DNA from: Pyxidicoccus parkwaysis
GTDB lineage: Bacteria > Myxococcota > Myxococcia > Myxococcales > Myxococcaceae
NCBI RefSeq assembly: GCF_017301735.1
Contig: NZ_CP071090.1
Coordinates: forward strand, 10,282,001-10,346,000
Direction: 5' to 3'
Length of the DNA stretch: 64,000 bases
Below the pieces are notes generated by a model that was given only the letters and a program-made list of their open reading frames with translations, did no database searches and was not told the origin of the DNA. Every line of letters starts with the position of its first letter. Positions within the stretch are counted from its first letter, which is position 1. Made by a program: the position numbers and the translations under genes. Positions 49,761 to 59,147 of this stretch are shown piece by piece.

Positions 49761-51155
49761 ATGGATGCACGGACGGATGTGACGCCGGTGGCCGGTGAGC
49801 GCCCCATGCGGGTGCTGGTGGTGGATGACGAGCGCAACATCCGCACCACCCTCCGAGTGTGCCTGGAGGGCTTCGGGTGCGAGGTGCGCGAGGCAGCCAC
49901 CGCCGAGGCGGCCCTCGCGGCGCTCGCCCAGGGGCCGGCCGACCTGGCCTTCGTGGACCTGCGGCTGGGAACGTCCAGCGGACTGGAGCTGCTGCCGAAG
50001 CTGCTCGCCGAGTCGCCCAACCTGGATGTGGTGCTCATCACCGCGTACGCGACATTCGACACGGCGGTGGAGGCGGTGCGGCGCGGTGCGCGCGACTACC
50101 TGCCCAAGCCCTTCACCCCGGCGCAGATTCGCCACGTGCTGGACAGGGCGCGCTCGCATCGCGAGCTGTCGTCGCAGCTGGAGAGCCTGGAGGGGCAGCT
50201 CGCGCAGTCCGTGCCGGAGGCCACGCTGGAGACGGCCTCCCCGGCCATGCACGCGGCGATTGGACTGATGACACGCGCGGCGGCGTCCGACGCGGCGGTG
50301 CTGCTGCGCGGCGAGAGCGGCACGGGCAAGGGCGTGCTGGCGCGGGCGCTGCACTCCATGAGCGCTCGGCGGCGCCGGCCCTTCGTCACCGTCAACTGCC
50401 CCACGCTGTCCGAGCAATTGCTGGCCAGCGAGCTGTTCGGCCACGTGCGCGGCGCCTTCACGGGCGCGGTGAAGGACCAACCGGGCCGGGTGGAGCAGGC
50501 GGAAGGGGGCACGCTGTTCCTGGACGAAGTCGCCGAGATGAGCCCCGCGCTGCAGGCGCAGCTCCTGCGCTTCCTCCAGGAGAAGCAGTTCGAGCGCCTG
50601 GGCGAGGGGCGCACGCGCAAGGCGGACGTGCGGGTGGTGGCGGCGACGAATCGAGACTTGGAGCAGGACGTGGCCTCGGGACGATTCCGCGAGGACCTGA
50701 TGTACCGGCTGAACGTCATCGAGGTGAAGCTGCCGTCGCTGCGCGAGCGGCCGGAGGATGTGCTGCCGCTGGCGCGCCGCTTCGTGACGTTCTTCGCGAA
50801 GACGGCGCAGCGGCCGGCACCGGAGCTGTCTGCCGCGACGGAGAAGATGCTGCTGGCGTACGCCTGGCCGGGCAACGTGCGCGAGCTGCGCAATGCGATG
50901 GAGCGGGCGCTCATCGTGTGGCCGGCGGACGTGCTGGAGCCGCAGGCCTTCCCGGAACGCATCGCCGCGGCGGGCGGCTCATGGGTGACGCTGGGCGGGC
51001 CGCACACGCTGGAGGAGGTGGAGCGCGAGCACATCCTGCGAGTCATGTCGTCGGCGCCCACGCTGGATGAAGCGGCGCGGGTGCTGGGCATCGACGCGTC
51101 CACGCTGTGGCGCAAGCGGAAGAAGTACGAGTCGGGCACTCCGGGAGAGGGGTGA
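49761..51155 (+). CDS. NtrC-type response regulator
   Basis: 464 residues. The receiver domain (about 16-130) has VVDDERN, the phospho-acceptor in FVDLRLG and DYLPKPF. The AAA+ domain (150-390) has GESGTGKG, GAFTGA and LFLDEV, followed by a Fis-type HTH (TLDEAARVLGIDASTLWRKR). It activates sigma-54 promoters when phosphorylated. No kinase is adjacent on its strand. The nearest is the kinase of the Kdp operon, which lacks a KdpE in this window, so a Kdp role is possible. An ATG 15 codons in is an alternative start. Confidence 0.92.
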   Translation: MDARTDVTPVAGERPMRVLVVDDERNIRTTLRVCLEGFGCEVREAATAEAALAALAQGPADLAFVDLRLGTSSGLELLPKLLAESPNLDVVLITAYATFDTAVEAVRRGARDYLPKPFTPAQIRHVLDRARSHRELSSQLESLEGQLAQSVPEATLETASPAMHAAIGLMTRAAASDAAVLLRGESGTGKGVLARALHSMSARRRRPFVTVNCPTLSEQLLASELFGHVRGAFTGAVKDQPGRVEQAEGGTLFLDEVAEMSPALQAQLLRFLQEKQFERLGEGRTRKADVRVVAATNRDLEQDVASGRFREDLMYRLNVIEVKLPSLRERPEDVLPLARRFVTFFAKTAQRPAPELSAATEKMLLAYAWPGNVRELRNAMERALIVWPADVLEPQAFPERIAAAGGSWVTLGGPHTLEEVEREHILRVMSSAPTLDEAARVLGIDASTLWRKRKKYESGTPGEG

Positions 51156-51290
51156 GCCGCTCGGCCCGCTGGCTGGAGAGCGGTGGCGGGTGTCGGGCGT
51201 GCGAGGCCCCGCGAGGCCGTGCTGGTGATTGCGAGGCTCGGCGGTCGTGCGGACCGTTGGAGGGCACAGACCCGAGACAAGGAGCCATCC

Positions 51291-51755
51291 GTGGACGTCA
51301 TTGACCTGTTGATTCAGCAGCACCGCGAGGCCGACGCGCTGTTCGAGGCATTCCGGAATGCGCAGGACGACGCGAGCAAGAAGGAGCTGTGCATCCAGAT
51401 TGCGGAGGCGCTCACGCTGCACGCCACGATTGAGGAGCGGTGGATATACCCCGTCGCGCGCCGGGTGGTGGGCGAGGACAAGATTGAGCACTCGGTGGAG
51501 GAGCACGGGGAGATGAAGCAGCTCATCGGCGACATGCTCCGCATGCGCAATGACCTCAACGGTATGGCCGGCAAGGTGAGCGAGCTGGAGCGCGTGGTGA
51601 AGGAACACGTGGCCGACGAGGAGAAGAACGTGCTGCCGCAGTTCGGTCAGAAGGTGACCGAGAAGGAAATCGGCATGTCCTGCAACGACATCGTCCGCAC
51701 CGCCTCCGCCGTGCGCCGCGAGGAGATGAGCAAGCTGGAAGGCGCGAACATCTGA
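51291..51755 (+). CDS. Hemerythrin/HHE-domain protein
   Basis: 154 residues from the GTG at 51291, chosen because AAGGAG lies 6 bases before it. The HHE four-helix bundle has its iron ligands in LLIQQHREADALFE, LTLHATIEERWIYPVA, VEEHGEMKQL and VKEHVADEEKNVLP. Such proteins bind a di-iron centre and are used in oxygen, nitric oxide or iron handling. It lies 135 bp after the response regulator, possibly in the same transcript. Confidence 0.86.
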   Translation: MDVIDLLIQQHREADALFEAFRNAQDDASKKELCIQIAEALTLHATIEERWIYPVARRVVGEDKIEHSVEEHGEMKQLIGDMLRMRNDLNGMAGKVSELERVVKEHVADEEKNVLPQFGQKVTEKEIGMSCNDIVRTASAVRREEMSKLEGANI

Positions 51756-51921
51756 GGCCGGAAGCGGCTCGGGCACATTGGGAGAGCCTGCACCTACGTC
51801 GGATATAGAGGCCTCCCAGGTAGCGGCTGGGTGAGGCGCCAGTCAGATACCGCACCCAACCTGCACTTGCGTCGAATATTGACGCGTATTACATCCCAGT
51901 GCATCAACAGGTGTGCCTGCC

Positions 51922-51935
51922 GCACCAGATGGTGC
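51922..51935. promoter_or_regulatory. Inverted repeat upstream of the toxin-antitoxin pair
   Basis: GCACCA-GA-TGGTGC lies 34 bp before the antitoxin start. A looser dyad, GCGTC-N7-GACGC, lies at 51869-51885 in an AT-richer patch. Toxin-antitoxin operons are usually autoregulated through such sites, so either could be the operator. Confidence 0.4.
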
Positions 51936-51969
51936 ATCCAGGCGGACCCACTCCGTTTCTGGGAGTTCC

Positions 51970-52470
51970 ATGTCTCCGCCCGAGTCCGACGCTGCGCCCG
52001 CAGTGCTCGCGCGTCCCTCTGAGCCCGTCTCCGCGACAGAAGCAAGCCTGGGACAGGTTCAGCAACTGGCGAAGCTCGTCACCGAGACGCTTCAAGGGCA
52101 GGGAGCCCAGCCGCGCTTCTCACTCCTGGGTCCCAATCACGAGGCGCTGCCCGTTCCGAAGGACGTGCTCGCGCTGCTCCAGCAACTCCTCGCCGTCCTG
52201 GCTTCGGGCGATGCCGTCTCCATCGTTCCCGTTCACAAGGAGCTCACGACCCAGCAGGCCGCCAACCTGCTCAACGTGTCGCGCCAGTACCTCGTGCAGC
52301 TCTTGGACGAAGGAAAGATTCCCTATCACCGCACTGGAACGCACCGGCGAGTCCTCACCCAGGACGTGCTCGCCTACCGCACAAAGCGCGATGCCGAGCG
52401 AGATGCGACGCTCGCCGCAATGATTCGGGAAACGCAGGAGTCGGGAGGCTACCCGGAATTCAACGAGTAG
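51970..52470 (+). CDS. Excisionase-type HTH antitoxin
   Basis: 166 residues from the ATG at 51970 (GGGAG upstream). The helix-turn-helix of the MerR/excisionase type is at about 95-145 (LTTQQAANLLNVSRQYLVQL, then GKIPYHRTGTHRRVL). The helical N-terminus may dimerise. It is directly followed by a PIN-domain gene, the standard arrangement of HTH-PIN toxin-antitoxin modules, in which this protein binds and blocks the nuclease and represses the operon. Confidence 0.85.
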   Translation: MSPPESDAAPAVLARPSEPVSATEASLGQVQQLAKLVTETLQGQGAQPRFSLLGPNHEALPVPKDVLALLQQLLAVLASGDAVSIVPVHKELTTQQAANLLNVSRQYLVQLLDEGKIPYHRTGTHRRVLTQDVLAYRTKRDAERDATLAAMIRETQESGGYPEFNE

Positions 52471-52531
52471 CTCGAGCCAGCATCGTCAGTCTGCCTTGAC
52501 TCGTTTCGGCGACTCAGGGGACGACTGCGCC

Positions 52532-53107
52532 GTGCTCGAAGCCACCTTCTCCGTCGTCCTCGACGCGAACGTCCTCATCCCAGTTTCTCTCTGTGATGTG
52601 CTGCTCAGGGCGGCGAGAAAGAGACTCATCCAGATTTACTGGACCGAGGAAATCCTCGAGGAGATGCGCCGCAACCTCGTGACGGACTACGGACGGACGG
52701 AAGCGCAGGCGGCTCGTCGCGTCGCAGCCATGAGAGATGCCTTCCCCGAAGCGATGGTGACCGGCTACGAGAGGCTCATTTCCGCGATGACGAATCATCC
52801 AAAGGACCGGCACGTCCTGGCCGCGGCCGTTCACATTGGCGCGCAGACCATCGTCACGAACAACCTGCGTGACTTCCGAGCGGAGCACCTCCCAAGGAGC
52901 ATGCAGGCCCAGGAGCCGGATTCCTTCCTTCAGAACCTGCTGAGCCAGGCTCCGGAGGCCATGCTCGAGATTCTGCACCTCCAGGCCGAGCAGTTGAAGA
53001 ATCCGCCCATCTCCTTCGAGAAGATGCTGGATGGCATGGCCCGCTCCGTGCCCGGGTTCATCCAGGAGGTTCGCGCTCTGCTTCCTCCACCCATCACGAA
53101 CCGCTGA
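52532..53107 (+). CDS. PIN-domain toxin, predicted ribonuclease
   Basis: 191 residues from the GTG at 52532 (AGGGGA upstream); a TTG 12 codons earlier is possible. The PIN acidic residues are visible in VVLDANVLIPVS, the Glu of WTEEILEEM and NHPKDRHVLAAAV, with IVTNNLRDF near the C-terminal side. PIN toxins cut RNA and stop growth when the antitoxin is lost. The tail of about 70 residues after the PIN core is helical. The gene ends 3 bp from the convergent kinase gene. Confidence 0.86.
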   Translation: MLEATFSVVLDANVLIPVSLCDVLLRAARKRLIQIYWTEEILEEMRRNLVTDYGRTEAQAARRVAAMRDAFPEAMVTGYERLISAMTNHPKDRHVLAAAVHIGAQTIVTNNLRDFRAEHLPRSMQAQEPDSFLQNLLSQAPEAMLEILHLQAEQLKNPPISFEKMLDGMARSVPGFIQEVRALLPPPITNR

Positions 53108-53110
53108 ACC

Positions 53111-54934
53111 TCACGGCTGCGGCAGGGAGAACCAGAACGTGCTCCCCTGCCCCGGCGCGCTCACCACGCCGATGTCCCCGCCGTGGGCCTGCACGATGTC
53201 CTTCGCAATCGACAACCCCAGCCCGGCTCCACCCGCCGGTGCGCCGGGCGCGCGGTAGAACTTCTCGAAGATGCGCGCCTGCTGCTCCGGCGCAATCCCC
53301 TCGCCCGTGTCCCGCACCTCGAAGCGCACCCGCCCTTCCCCGCGCGACACCCGCACCTCCACCTCGCCTCCTGACGGCGTGTGCTTCACCCCGTTGCCCA
53401 CCAGGTTGCCCAGCACCAGCCCCAGCCGCTCCGGGTCCACCTCCACCGCCTCCACGTCCAGCGCCACCTGCCGCGACAGCCGCACTCCGCGCTCCTCCGC
53501 CGCCGCACGCTGCGCATCCAGTGCCGCGTCCACAAACTCCTCCGCCTGCACCCGCCGCACCTCCAACTGGAGCTGCCCCGCCTGGATGCGCGACAAGTCG
53601 AGCAGGTCATCCACGATGCCCTGCAACCGCTCGCAGTCCTCGCGCGCCGCGAAGAGCAGGTCCGCCTGCTTCTCCGTCACCGGCCCCACCACGCCCTCCG
53701 CCACCAGGTGCACCGCCATGCGCAGCGATGTCAGCGGCGTGCGGAACTCGTGCGCCACCGTGGCCACCAAATCGTTCTTCAGCTCGTCGAAGCGCCGCAG
53801 CCGCGTCACGTCCTGGAGGATGACCGTGGCCCCCACCACGTCACCCGCCTCGCCGTACACCGGGCTCGCGCGAGGCAGCAGCCACCTGTCTCCCTCCGGC
53901 AGCGGCACCCGCACCGCCTCCTCGTAGCCCCTCGGCTGATATGCGCCCCGGCCTCCCAGTACGTGCCCTCGCACGCGCTCCAGCACCTCGCGCGCCTCGG
54001 GGGCCACGCGTCCCAGCACGTCGCCGCCCTCCTCCAGCGACAGTCGCAGCACGTCCTCCGCCGAGCGATTCACGTTGAGCAGCCCGCCTCCCGCGCCGAA
54101 CACCACCACCGGGTCCGGCAGGCTGTCGATGGCCGCCTGCGACGCGGACTGCGCCTGGAGCAGCTCGCCCAGGCTGCTCTGCCGGTACTGCTGCAGCGCC
54201 TCCGCCATCGCATTGAAGTCCTGCCCGAGCTGCGCGATTTCGTCCTTCCCCGTCACCACCGCTCGCGCCGCGTAGTCCCCCTTCCCCAACCGCCGCACCG
54301 CCTGCGACAGCACCGACACCGGCCGCAGCGCCCGGTGCGTCAGCGACGTGGACGCGAACAGCCCCATCACGAAGGCCGCCAGCACCACCGTCACCATCAG
54401 CGTGTTGACTCGCGTGCTCTGCCTCCGCAGCGCCTCGCTCTTGCGCACCATGGCGTCCTGGTTCAGCGCGAGAATCGCCGCCGCCGCCGCCTTCGCCTCG
54501 CTGAAGGCCGGCTCCAGTGCCCGGAAGTACGCCTCACGCGCGGCCTCGTGCGAAGGCAGCGCGAGGAAGGCGTCGTATTCCTTCTCGTACCGCCGCCACG
54601 CCTCGCCCAGGCGGCGCGTGGCCTCGGCCTCGCCGGGCTCGGTGACGTTGCCCTGCTGCACCCGCAGCTCCTCCGAGAACACCGGCCGCTGCGAGGCCTG
54701 CTGCTCCGTGCCCCGCTCGCGCTCGCCCGCGACGATGAAGAGCGCGGCGCTGTCCATGCGCTCCAGTTGCTCCGTCATCCGCTGCATGGCCAGCACGCTG
54801 CGGTAGTTGTCCTGGAGGATTTCCTGGCCCGAGCGCCCCAGCCGCGACAGCGTGGCCACCGCCACCACGCCCACCAACACCAGGGCGAGCGCCAGCGGCG
54901 CCTGGGCCAGCAACAGCCGCTCCCGCAGCGTCAT
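53111..54934 (-). CDS. Sensor histidine kinase, partner of the kinase-less KdpD
   Basis: 607 residues. Two membrane segments (about 10-30 and 175-195) enclose a helical sensor. HAMP (about 195-250), PAS (about 260-375), the phospho-acceptor helix (AHEFRTPLTSL) and an ATPase domain with NGVKHTPSGG, DTGEGIAPEQQ and GAGLGLSIAKDIV follow. Its start overlaps the stop of the KdpD-like gene by 4 bases. In ordinary KdpD the kinase is part of the same chain, so here the two functions are encoded apart. This kinase probably reads out the state of the KdpD protein. Confidence 0.9.
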   Translation of the reverse strand: MTLRERLLLAQAPLALALVLVGVVAVATLSRLGRSGQEILQDNYRSVLAMQRMTEQLERMDSAALFIVAGERERGTEQQASQRPVFSEELRVQQGNVTEPGEAEATRRLGEAWRRYEKEYDAFLALPSHEAAREAYFRALEPAFSEAKAAAAAILALNQDAMVRKSEALRRQSTRVNTLMVTVVLAAFVMGLFASTSLTHRALRPVSVLSQAVRRLGKGDYAARAVVTGKDEIAQLGQDFNAMAEALQQYRQSSLGELLQAQSASQAAIDSLPDPVVVFGAGGGLLNVNRSAEDVLRLSLEEGGDVLGRVAPEAREVLERVRGHVLGGRGAYQPRGYEEAVRVPLPEGDRWLLPRASPVYGEAGDVVGATVILQDVTRLRRFDELKNDLVATVAHEFRTPLTSLRMAVHLVAEGVVGPVTEKQADLLFAAREDCERLQGIVDDLLDLSRIQAGQLQLEVRRVQAEEFVDAALDAQRAAAEERGVRLSRQVALDVEAVEVDPERLGLVLGNLVGNGVKHTPSGGEVEVRVSRGEGRVRFEVRDTGEGIAPEQQARIFEKFYRAPGAPAGGAGLGLSIAKDIVQAHGGDIGVVSAPGQGSTFWFSLPQP

Positions 54935-56100
54935 GGGCGGCGCTCCTCATGGGCCGACTCGAAGGCCACCACGTGGATGTCGAAGCCTTCGCCCTCGCGA
55001 ACCAGGCGCACGTCCGCCGCGCGGCCCAGCACGCGCCGCCACCAAGGCTGGTGCGAGCGTCCGACGATGATGTGCCCCACCCCGTGCGAGCGCGCGAAGT
55101 CGAGTATCGCCTCCACCGGGTCCTTCGCGCGCAGCCGCACCACCTCCGCGCCCAGCTCCTTCGCCTTCTCGATGTTCGTCAGCAGGTGCCGCTGCGCCTC
55201 CGAGTCGATGAGGTGCGGCGCCTCGCGCGGCGTCTCCACGTAGACGACGAACCAGTCCGTGTTGAGCCGGCCCGCCATGCGCGAGCCCCGGCGCAGCAGC
55301 GTGGCCGCGCGCGGTGGGTAGCTCGACAGCGCCACCAACACCCGGCCCCACGCCGCGCCCTTCTGCGGAGACTCGTCTCCCTCGCGCGGCGACTGCCCGG
55401 CGGTGGCACGGTCCAGGCTCTCCGCCACCTCGCGCAGGGCCAGCTCGCGCAGCGTGGACAGGTTCTCTCCCTTGAAGAAACGCTCCAGCGCGTGGGGCAC
55501 CTTGTCCTCGGCGTAGATTTTCCCTGCCTTGAGGCGCTCGTGCAGGTCCTCCACCGCGAGGTCCAGGTTCACCACCTGGTCCGCGCCCTTGAGGAAGCTG
55601 TCTGGAATCGTCTCACGCACGGTGACGCCGGTGGTGCGCTCCACCAGGTCGTTGAGGCTCTCCAGGTGCTGGACGTTGAAGGCACCGATGACGTTGACGC
55701 CCGCGTCCAGCAACTCCTGCACGTCCTGGTAGCGCTTGCGGTGGCGGCACACGGGGAGGTTGGTGTGGGCCAGCTCGTCCACCACCGCCACCTGGGGCTT
55801 GCGCGCGAGCACCGCGTCCAGGTCCATCTCCTCCACGGTGACGTCGCGGTAGGTGTACGGCTTGCGCGGCACCGCCTCCAGGCCGTCCACCAGCGCCTGC
55901 GTCTCCTTGCGGCCGTGCGTCTCCACGAAGCCGAGCACCACGTCCACGCCCCGGCGCTTCAGCGCGTGCGCTTCCTCGAGCATGCGGTACGTCTTGCCCA
56001 CGCCGGCCGCGAAGCCGATGTAGAGCTTGAGCCGGCCGCGTCGGCCGCGCTCCACCAGCTCCAGGAAGTCCTCCGCGCGCGAGCGCCGTGTCATCGCCAT
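54931..56100 (-). CDS. kdpD: KdpD N-terminal sensor protein without kinase domain
   Basis: 389 residues from the ATG at 56100 (GAGGGG about 8 bases upstream). The KdpD domain (about 20-230) has GFAAGVGKTYRMLEEAH, FVETHGRKET, VDELAHTNLPVCRHRKRYQD and NVIGAFNVQHLESL. A universal-stress-type domain (about 250-385) has VLVALSSYPPRAATLLRRGS and HIIVGRSHQPWWRR. The four membrane segments and kinase of full KdpD are missing. A separate kinase gene overlaps the stop, so this is a split arrangement, not a broken gene. Role: potassium or ATP sensing for the Kdp pump. Confidence 0.92.
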   Translation of the reverse strand: MAMTRRSRAEDFLELVERGRRGRLKLYIGFAAGVGKTYRMLEEAHALKRRGVDVVLGFVETHGRKETQALVDGLEAVPRKPYTYRDVTVEEMDLDAVLARKPQVAVVDELAHTNLPVCRHRKRYQDVQELLDAGVNVIGAFNVQHLESLNDLVERTTGVTVRETIPDSFLKGADQVVNLDLAVEDLHERLKAGKIYAEDKVPHALERFFKGENLSTLRELALREVAESLDRATAGQSPREGDESPQKGAAWGRVLVALSSYPPRAATLLRRGSRMAGRLNTDWFVVYVETPREAPHLIDSEAQRHLLTNIEKAKELGAEVVRLRAKDPVEAILDFARSHGVGHIIVGRSHQPWWRRVLGRAADVRLVREGEGFDIHVVAFESAHEERRP

Positions 56101-56176
56101 CCCCGGCCCCTCGGGAGACGGGCCGGGCCGAGGATGCCCGCGCGACGGACGAAATGCATGGTGTGTGTGGCGGAAC

Positions 56177-56431
56177 TCACTTCCGCACCGCTTTCCTCCA
56201 CCGACACGGGCAGAACAGCGAGACGAGGAACACCGCGCCGCACACGGCCACTCCCAGGCCCCAGTAGACAAGCAGCGGCAGCGCCGACGCCCGAAGCGGA
56301 GCGTGCCCCAGCAGGGTCCACAGCGTGACGAGGCCACCAATGACCAGCAGGGCATGCCAGGCGAACGAGCGCGTCACTCGCCACCGTACACAGCGGGGAC
56401 ACTCACCCGTGTCGGGCCCCATGGCGCTCAC
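56177..56431 (-). CDS. Small two-TM protein in the Kdp operon
   Basis: 84 residues from the GTG at 56431, which overlaps the kdpC stop (GTGA). A Cys pair opens it (TGECPRCVRW), followed by two membrane segments (about 24-41 and 50-70) and a Cys-rich end (FCPCRWRKA). Family unknown. Position inside the operon, between kdpC and kdpD, suggests a pump or sensor accessory. Confidence 0.6.
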   Translation of the reverse strand: MSAMGPDTGECPRCVRWRVTRSFAWHALLVIGGLVTLWTLLGHAPLRASALPLLVYWGLGVAVCGAVFLVSLFCPCRWRKAVRK

Positions 56432-57072
56432 TGCCTTCCCGGCGTCGGGCTTCCACCGATGCCAGGCTCCGTGCCTCGTCCTGGCTCCGCCGGGAGCTGC
56501 CCGAACTGCCGATCCATGGCCAGGTTCAACAGCAGCACGTTGACGCGCGGCTCACCCAGCACGCCCAGCGTGCGCCCCTCAACGTGCGAGTCCAGCAGCG
56601 CCAGCACCCGCTCGGGCGCCACGCCGCGCGCCTTCGCCACGCGAGGCACCTGCCACCGCACCGACTCCGGAGACAGGTGCGGGTCCAGGCCGGAGCCGGA
56701 GGCGGTGACGAGCTCCACCGGCACCGGCCCTGGCGTGTCCGGATTCTCGCGGCGCAGACGCTCGACGTCGGCGGCCACGCGGTCCTTCAGCTTCTGGGAC
56801 GTGGGCCCCAGGTTGCTGCCCGAGGACGCCGTGCCGTCGTAGCCGCTGCCGGCGGCGGACGGACGCGGCTGGAAGTAGCCCGCGCGCGAGAAGCCCTGGG
56901 CGATGAGGCCGCTGCCCACCACGCGGCCCTGCTCGTCCTTCACCAGCGAGCCGTTGGCCTCGCCGGGGAAGAGGAGCTGCGCCACTCCGGTGACGGCCAG
57001 CGGATACAGCACGCCCGTGAGCACCAGCGTGACGACGCAGGCGCGCAGGGCGGTGAAGAGTGTGGAGACCAT
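56428..57072 (-). CDS. kdpC: Potassium-transporting ATPase subunit KdpC
   Basis: 214 residues, slightly longer than usual. One membrane anchor (about 8-30, VTLVLTGVLYPLAVTGVAQL) and the family signature: ANGSLVKDEQGRVVGSGLIA, YFQPRPSAAG, SGSNLGPTS, SGSGLDPHLSPESV and a closing GEPRVNVLLLNLAMD. KdpC stabilises the KdpFABC complex and joins KdpA to KdpB. AAAGGA lies 7 bases before the ATG. Confidence 0.96.
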   Translation of the reverse strand: MVSTLFTALRACVVTLVLTGVLYPLAVTGVAQLLFPGEANGSLVKDEQGRVVGSGLIAQGFSRAGYFQPRPSAAGSGYDGTASSGSNLGPTSQKLKDRVAADVERLRRENPDTPGPVPVELVTASGSGLDPHLSPESVRWQVPRVAKARGVAPERVLALLDSHVEGRTLGVLGEPRVNVLLLNLAMDRQFGQLPAEPGRGTEPGIGGSPTPGRQ

Positions 57073-57084
57073 GCTGGATTCCTT

Positions 57085-59145
57085 TCAGACCAGGCCCACG
57101 GCGCCGAGCATCAGGTCGATGACCTTGATGCCCACGAAGGGAACGATGACGCCGCCCACGCCGTAGATGAGCAGGCTGCGCCGCAGCAGCGCCGCCGCGC
57201 CCAGCGGCCGGTAGCGCACGCCGCGCAGCGCCAGGGGAATGAGCGCGATGATGATGAGCGCGTTGAAGATGACCGCGGAGAGGATGGCGCTGAATGGCGA
57301 CGCCAGCCCCATGATGTTGAGCGGGGCGATTTGCGGAAACACGCCCATGAAGAGCGCGGGGAGGATGGCGAAATACTTCGCCACGTCATTGGCGATGGAG
57401 AAGGTGGTGAGCGTGCCGCGAGTCATGAGCAACTGCTTGCCCACCTCCACCACCTCCAGCAGCTTGGTGGGGTTGGAGTCGAGGTCCACCATGTTCCCCG
57501 CCTCCTTCGCCGCCTGGGTGCCGGTGTTCATCGCCACGCCGACGTCCGCCTGGGCCAGCGCAGGCGCGTCGTTGGTGCCGTCGCCCGTCATGGCCACGAG
57601 CTTCCCCTTGCCCTGCTCGGTGCGGATGAGGGCCAGCTTCGCCTCGGGCGTCGCCTCCGCGAGGAAGTCATCCACGCCGGCCTCGCGAGCAATCGCCGCC
57701 GCGGTGCGCGGGTTGTCGCCCGTAATCATCACGGTGCGGATGCCCATGGCGCGGAAGCGGTCGAAGCGCTCCTTGATGCCGCCCTTCACCACGTCCTTCA
57801 GGTGGATGATGCCCAGCAGCCGAGCCCCATCCGCCACCGCCAGCGGCGTGCCGCCCGCGTCGCCGATGCGGCCCGCCGCCTGCGTCAGCTCGGCCGGCAC
57901 CGTGCCGCCCTGCGCCTGCACGTGCTTCACGATCGCATCCACCGCGCCCTTGCGGATGCTGCGGGGCTGCGGGTCCACGAGGTCGCACCCGCTCATGCGC
58001 GTCTGCGCGGTGAAGGGCACGAAGGTGGCGTGGTGCGCTTGCAGCTCGCGCGGGCGCAGCTTGTAGGTGTCCTTCACCAACGTGACGATGGAGCGCCCCT
58101 CGGGCGTCTCGTCCGCGAGGCTCGCGAGCTGCGAGGCCTCCGCCAACTCCTCCATGCGGATGCCGGGCATGGGCAGCAGCTCCGTGGCCATGCGGTTGCC
58201 GAGGGTAATCGTGCCCGTCTTGTCCAGGAGCAGCGTGTCCACGTCACCGGCCGCCTCCACCGCTCGGCCGCTCATGGCGAGCACGTTCTTTCGCAGCAGC
58301 CGGTCCATGCCGGCGATTCCGATGGCGCTCAGCAGGCCGCCAATCGTCGTGGGGATGAGGCACACCAGCAGCGCCACCACCGCCGTGCCCGACAGCGGCA
58401 CGCCCGAGTAGAGCGCCAGCGGCACCAGCGTCACGCACGCCAGCAGGAACACAATCGTCAGGCCCACCAGCAGGATGTGGAGCGCAATCTCGTTCGGCGT
58501 CTTCTGCCGCGCCGCGCCCTCCACGAGTCCAATCATCCGGTCCAGGAAGGACTCGCCCGGGTTGACGGAGATGCGCACGACGATGCGGTCCGACAGCACC
58601 TTGGTACCGCCCGTCACCGCCGAGCGGTCGCCACCGGACTCTCGGATGACGGGGGCGGACTCGCCGGTAATCGCGGACTCGTCCACGCTGGCGATGCCCT
58701 CCACCACCTCGCCGTCACCGGGGATGAGGTCGCCCGCCTCGCACACCACGAGGTCTCCCTTGCGCAGGTCCGGCGCGGGCACGCGCGTCTCTGTGCCGTC
58801 CACCAGCCTGCGCGCGGTGGTGTCCTTGCGCATCTTCCGCAGGGCGCCGGCCTGGGCCTTGCCGCGTCCCTCGGCCACGGCTTCGGCGAAGTTGGCGAAG
58901 AGGACGGTGAACCACAGCCACAGTGTCACCGACACGGTGAACCACAGCGGCGCGGCGTCCGAGCGCGACGCGACGAGGTCCTTCACCACCAGCACCGTGG
59001 TGAGGAGGCTGCCGGCCCACACCACGAACATGACGGGGTTGCGGGCCACGTCGCGCGGGTGGAGCTTCTTCAGGCTGTCCAGCAGCGCGGGCTTGAGGAG
59101 GGAGGCATCGAAGAGCGACGCCGGCTTCGAGGCAGCGGAGCTCAT
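57085..59145 (-). CDS. kdpB: Potassium-transporting P-type ATPase subunit KdpB
   Basis: 686 residues. The P-type ATPase motifs are all present: TGESAPV, the phosphorylation site DKTGT in LLLDKTGTITLG, the nucleotide domain, MITGDNPRTA and GDGTNDAPALAQADVG. It hydrolyses ATP to power potassium uptake through KdpA. It begins directly after the kdpA stop, so translation is probably coupled. Confidence 0.97.
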   Translation of the reverse strand: MSSAASKPASLFDASLLKPALLDSLKKLHPRDVARNPVMFVVWAGSLLTTVLVVKDLVASRSDAAPLWFTVSVTLWLWFTVLFANFAEAVAEGRGKAQAGALRKMRKDTTARRLVDGTETRVPAPDLRKGDLVVCEAGDLIPGDGEVVEGIASVDESAITGESAPVIRESGGDRSAVTGGTKVLSDRIVVRISVNPGESFLDRMIGLVEGAARQKTPNEIALHILLVGLTIVFLLACVTLVPLALYSGVPLSGTAVVALLVCLIPTTIGGLLSAIGIAGMDRLLRKNVLAMSGRAVEAAGDVDTLLLDKTGTITLGNRMATELLPMPGIRMEELAEASQLASLADETPEGRSIVTLVKDTYKLRPRELQAHHATFVPFTAQTRMSGCDLVDPQPRSIRKGAVDAIVKHVQAQGGTVPAELTQAAGRIGDAGGTPLAVADGARLLGIIHLKDVVKGGIKERFDRFRAMGIRTVMITGDNPRTAAAIAREAGVDDFLAEATPEAKLALIRTEQGKGKLVAMTGDGTNDAPALAQADVGVAMNTGTQAAKEAGNMVDLDSNPTKLLEVVEVGKQLLMTRGTLTTFSIANDVAKYFAILPALFMGVFPQIAPLNIMGLASPFSAILSAVIFNALIIIALIPLALRGVRYRPLGAAALLRRSLLIYGVGGVIVPFVGIKVIDLMLGAVGLV

Positions 59146-59147
59146 GG

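Noticed and set aside
54931..56100. KdpD as a truncated pseudogene
   Set aside because: The KdpD and USP domains are complete and a full kinase overlaps its stop by 4 bases, so it is a split system.
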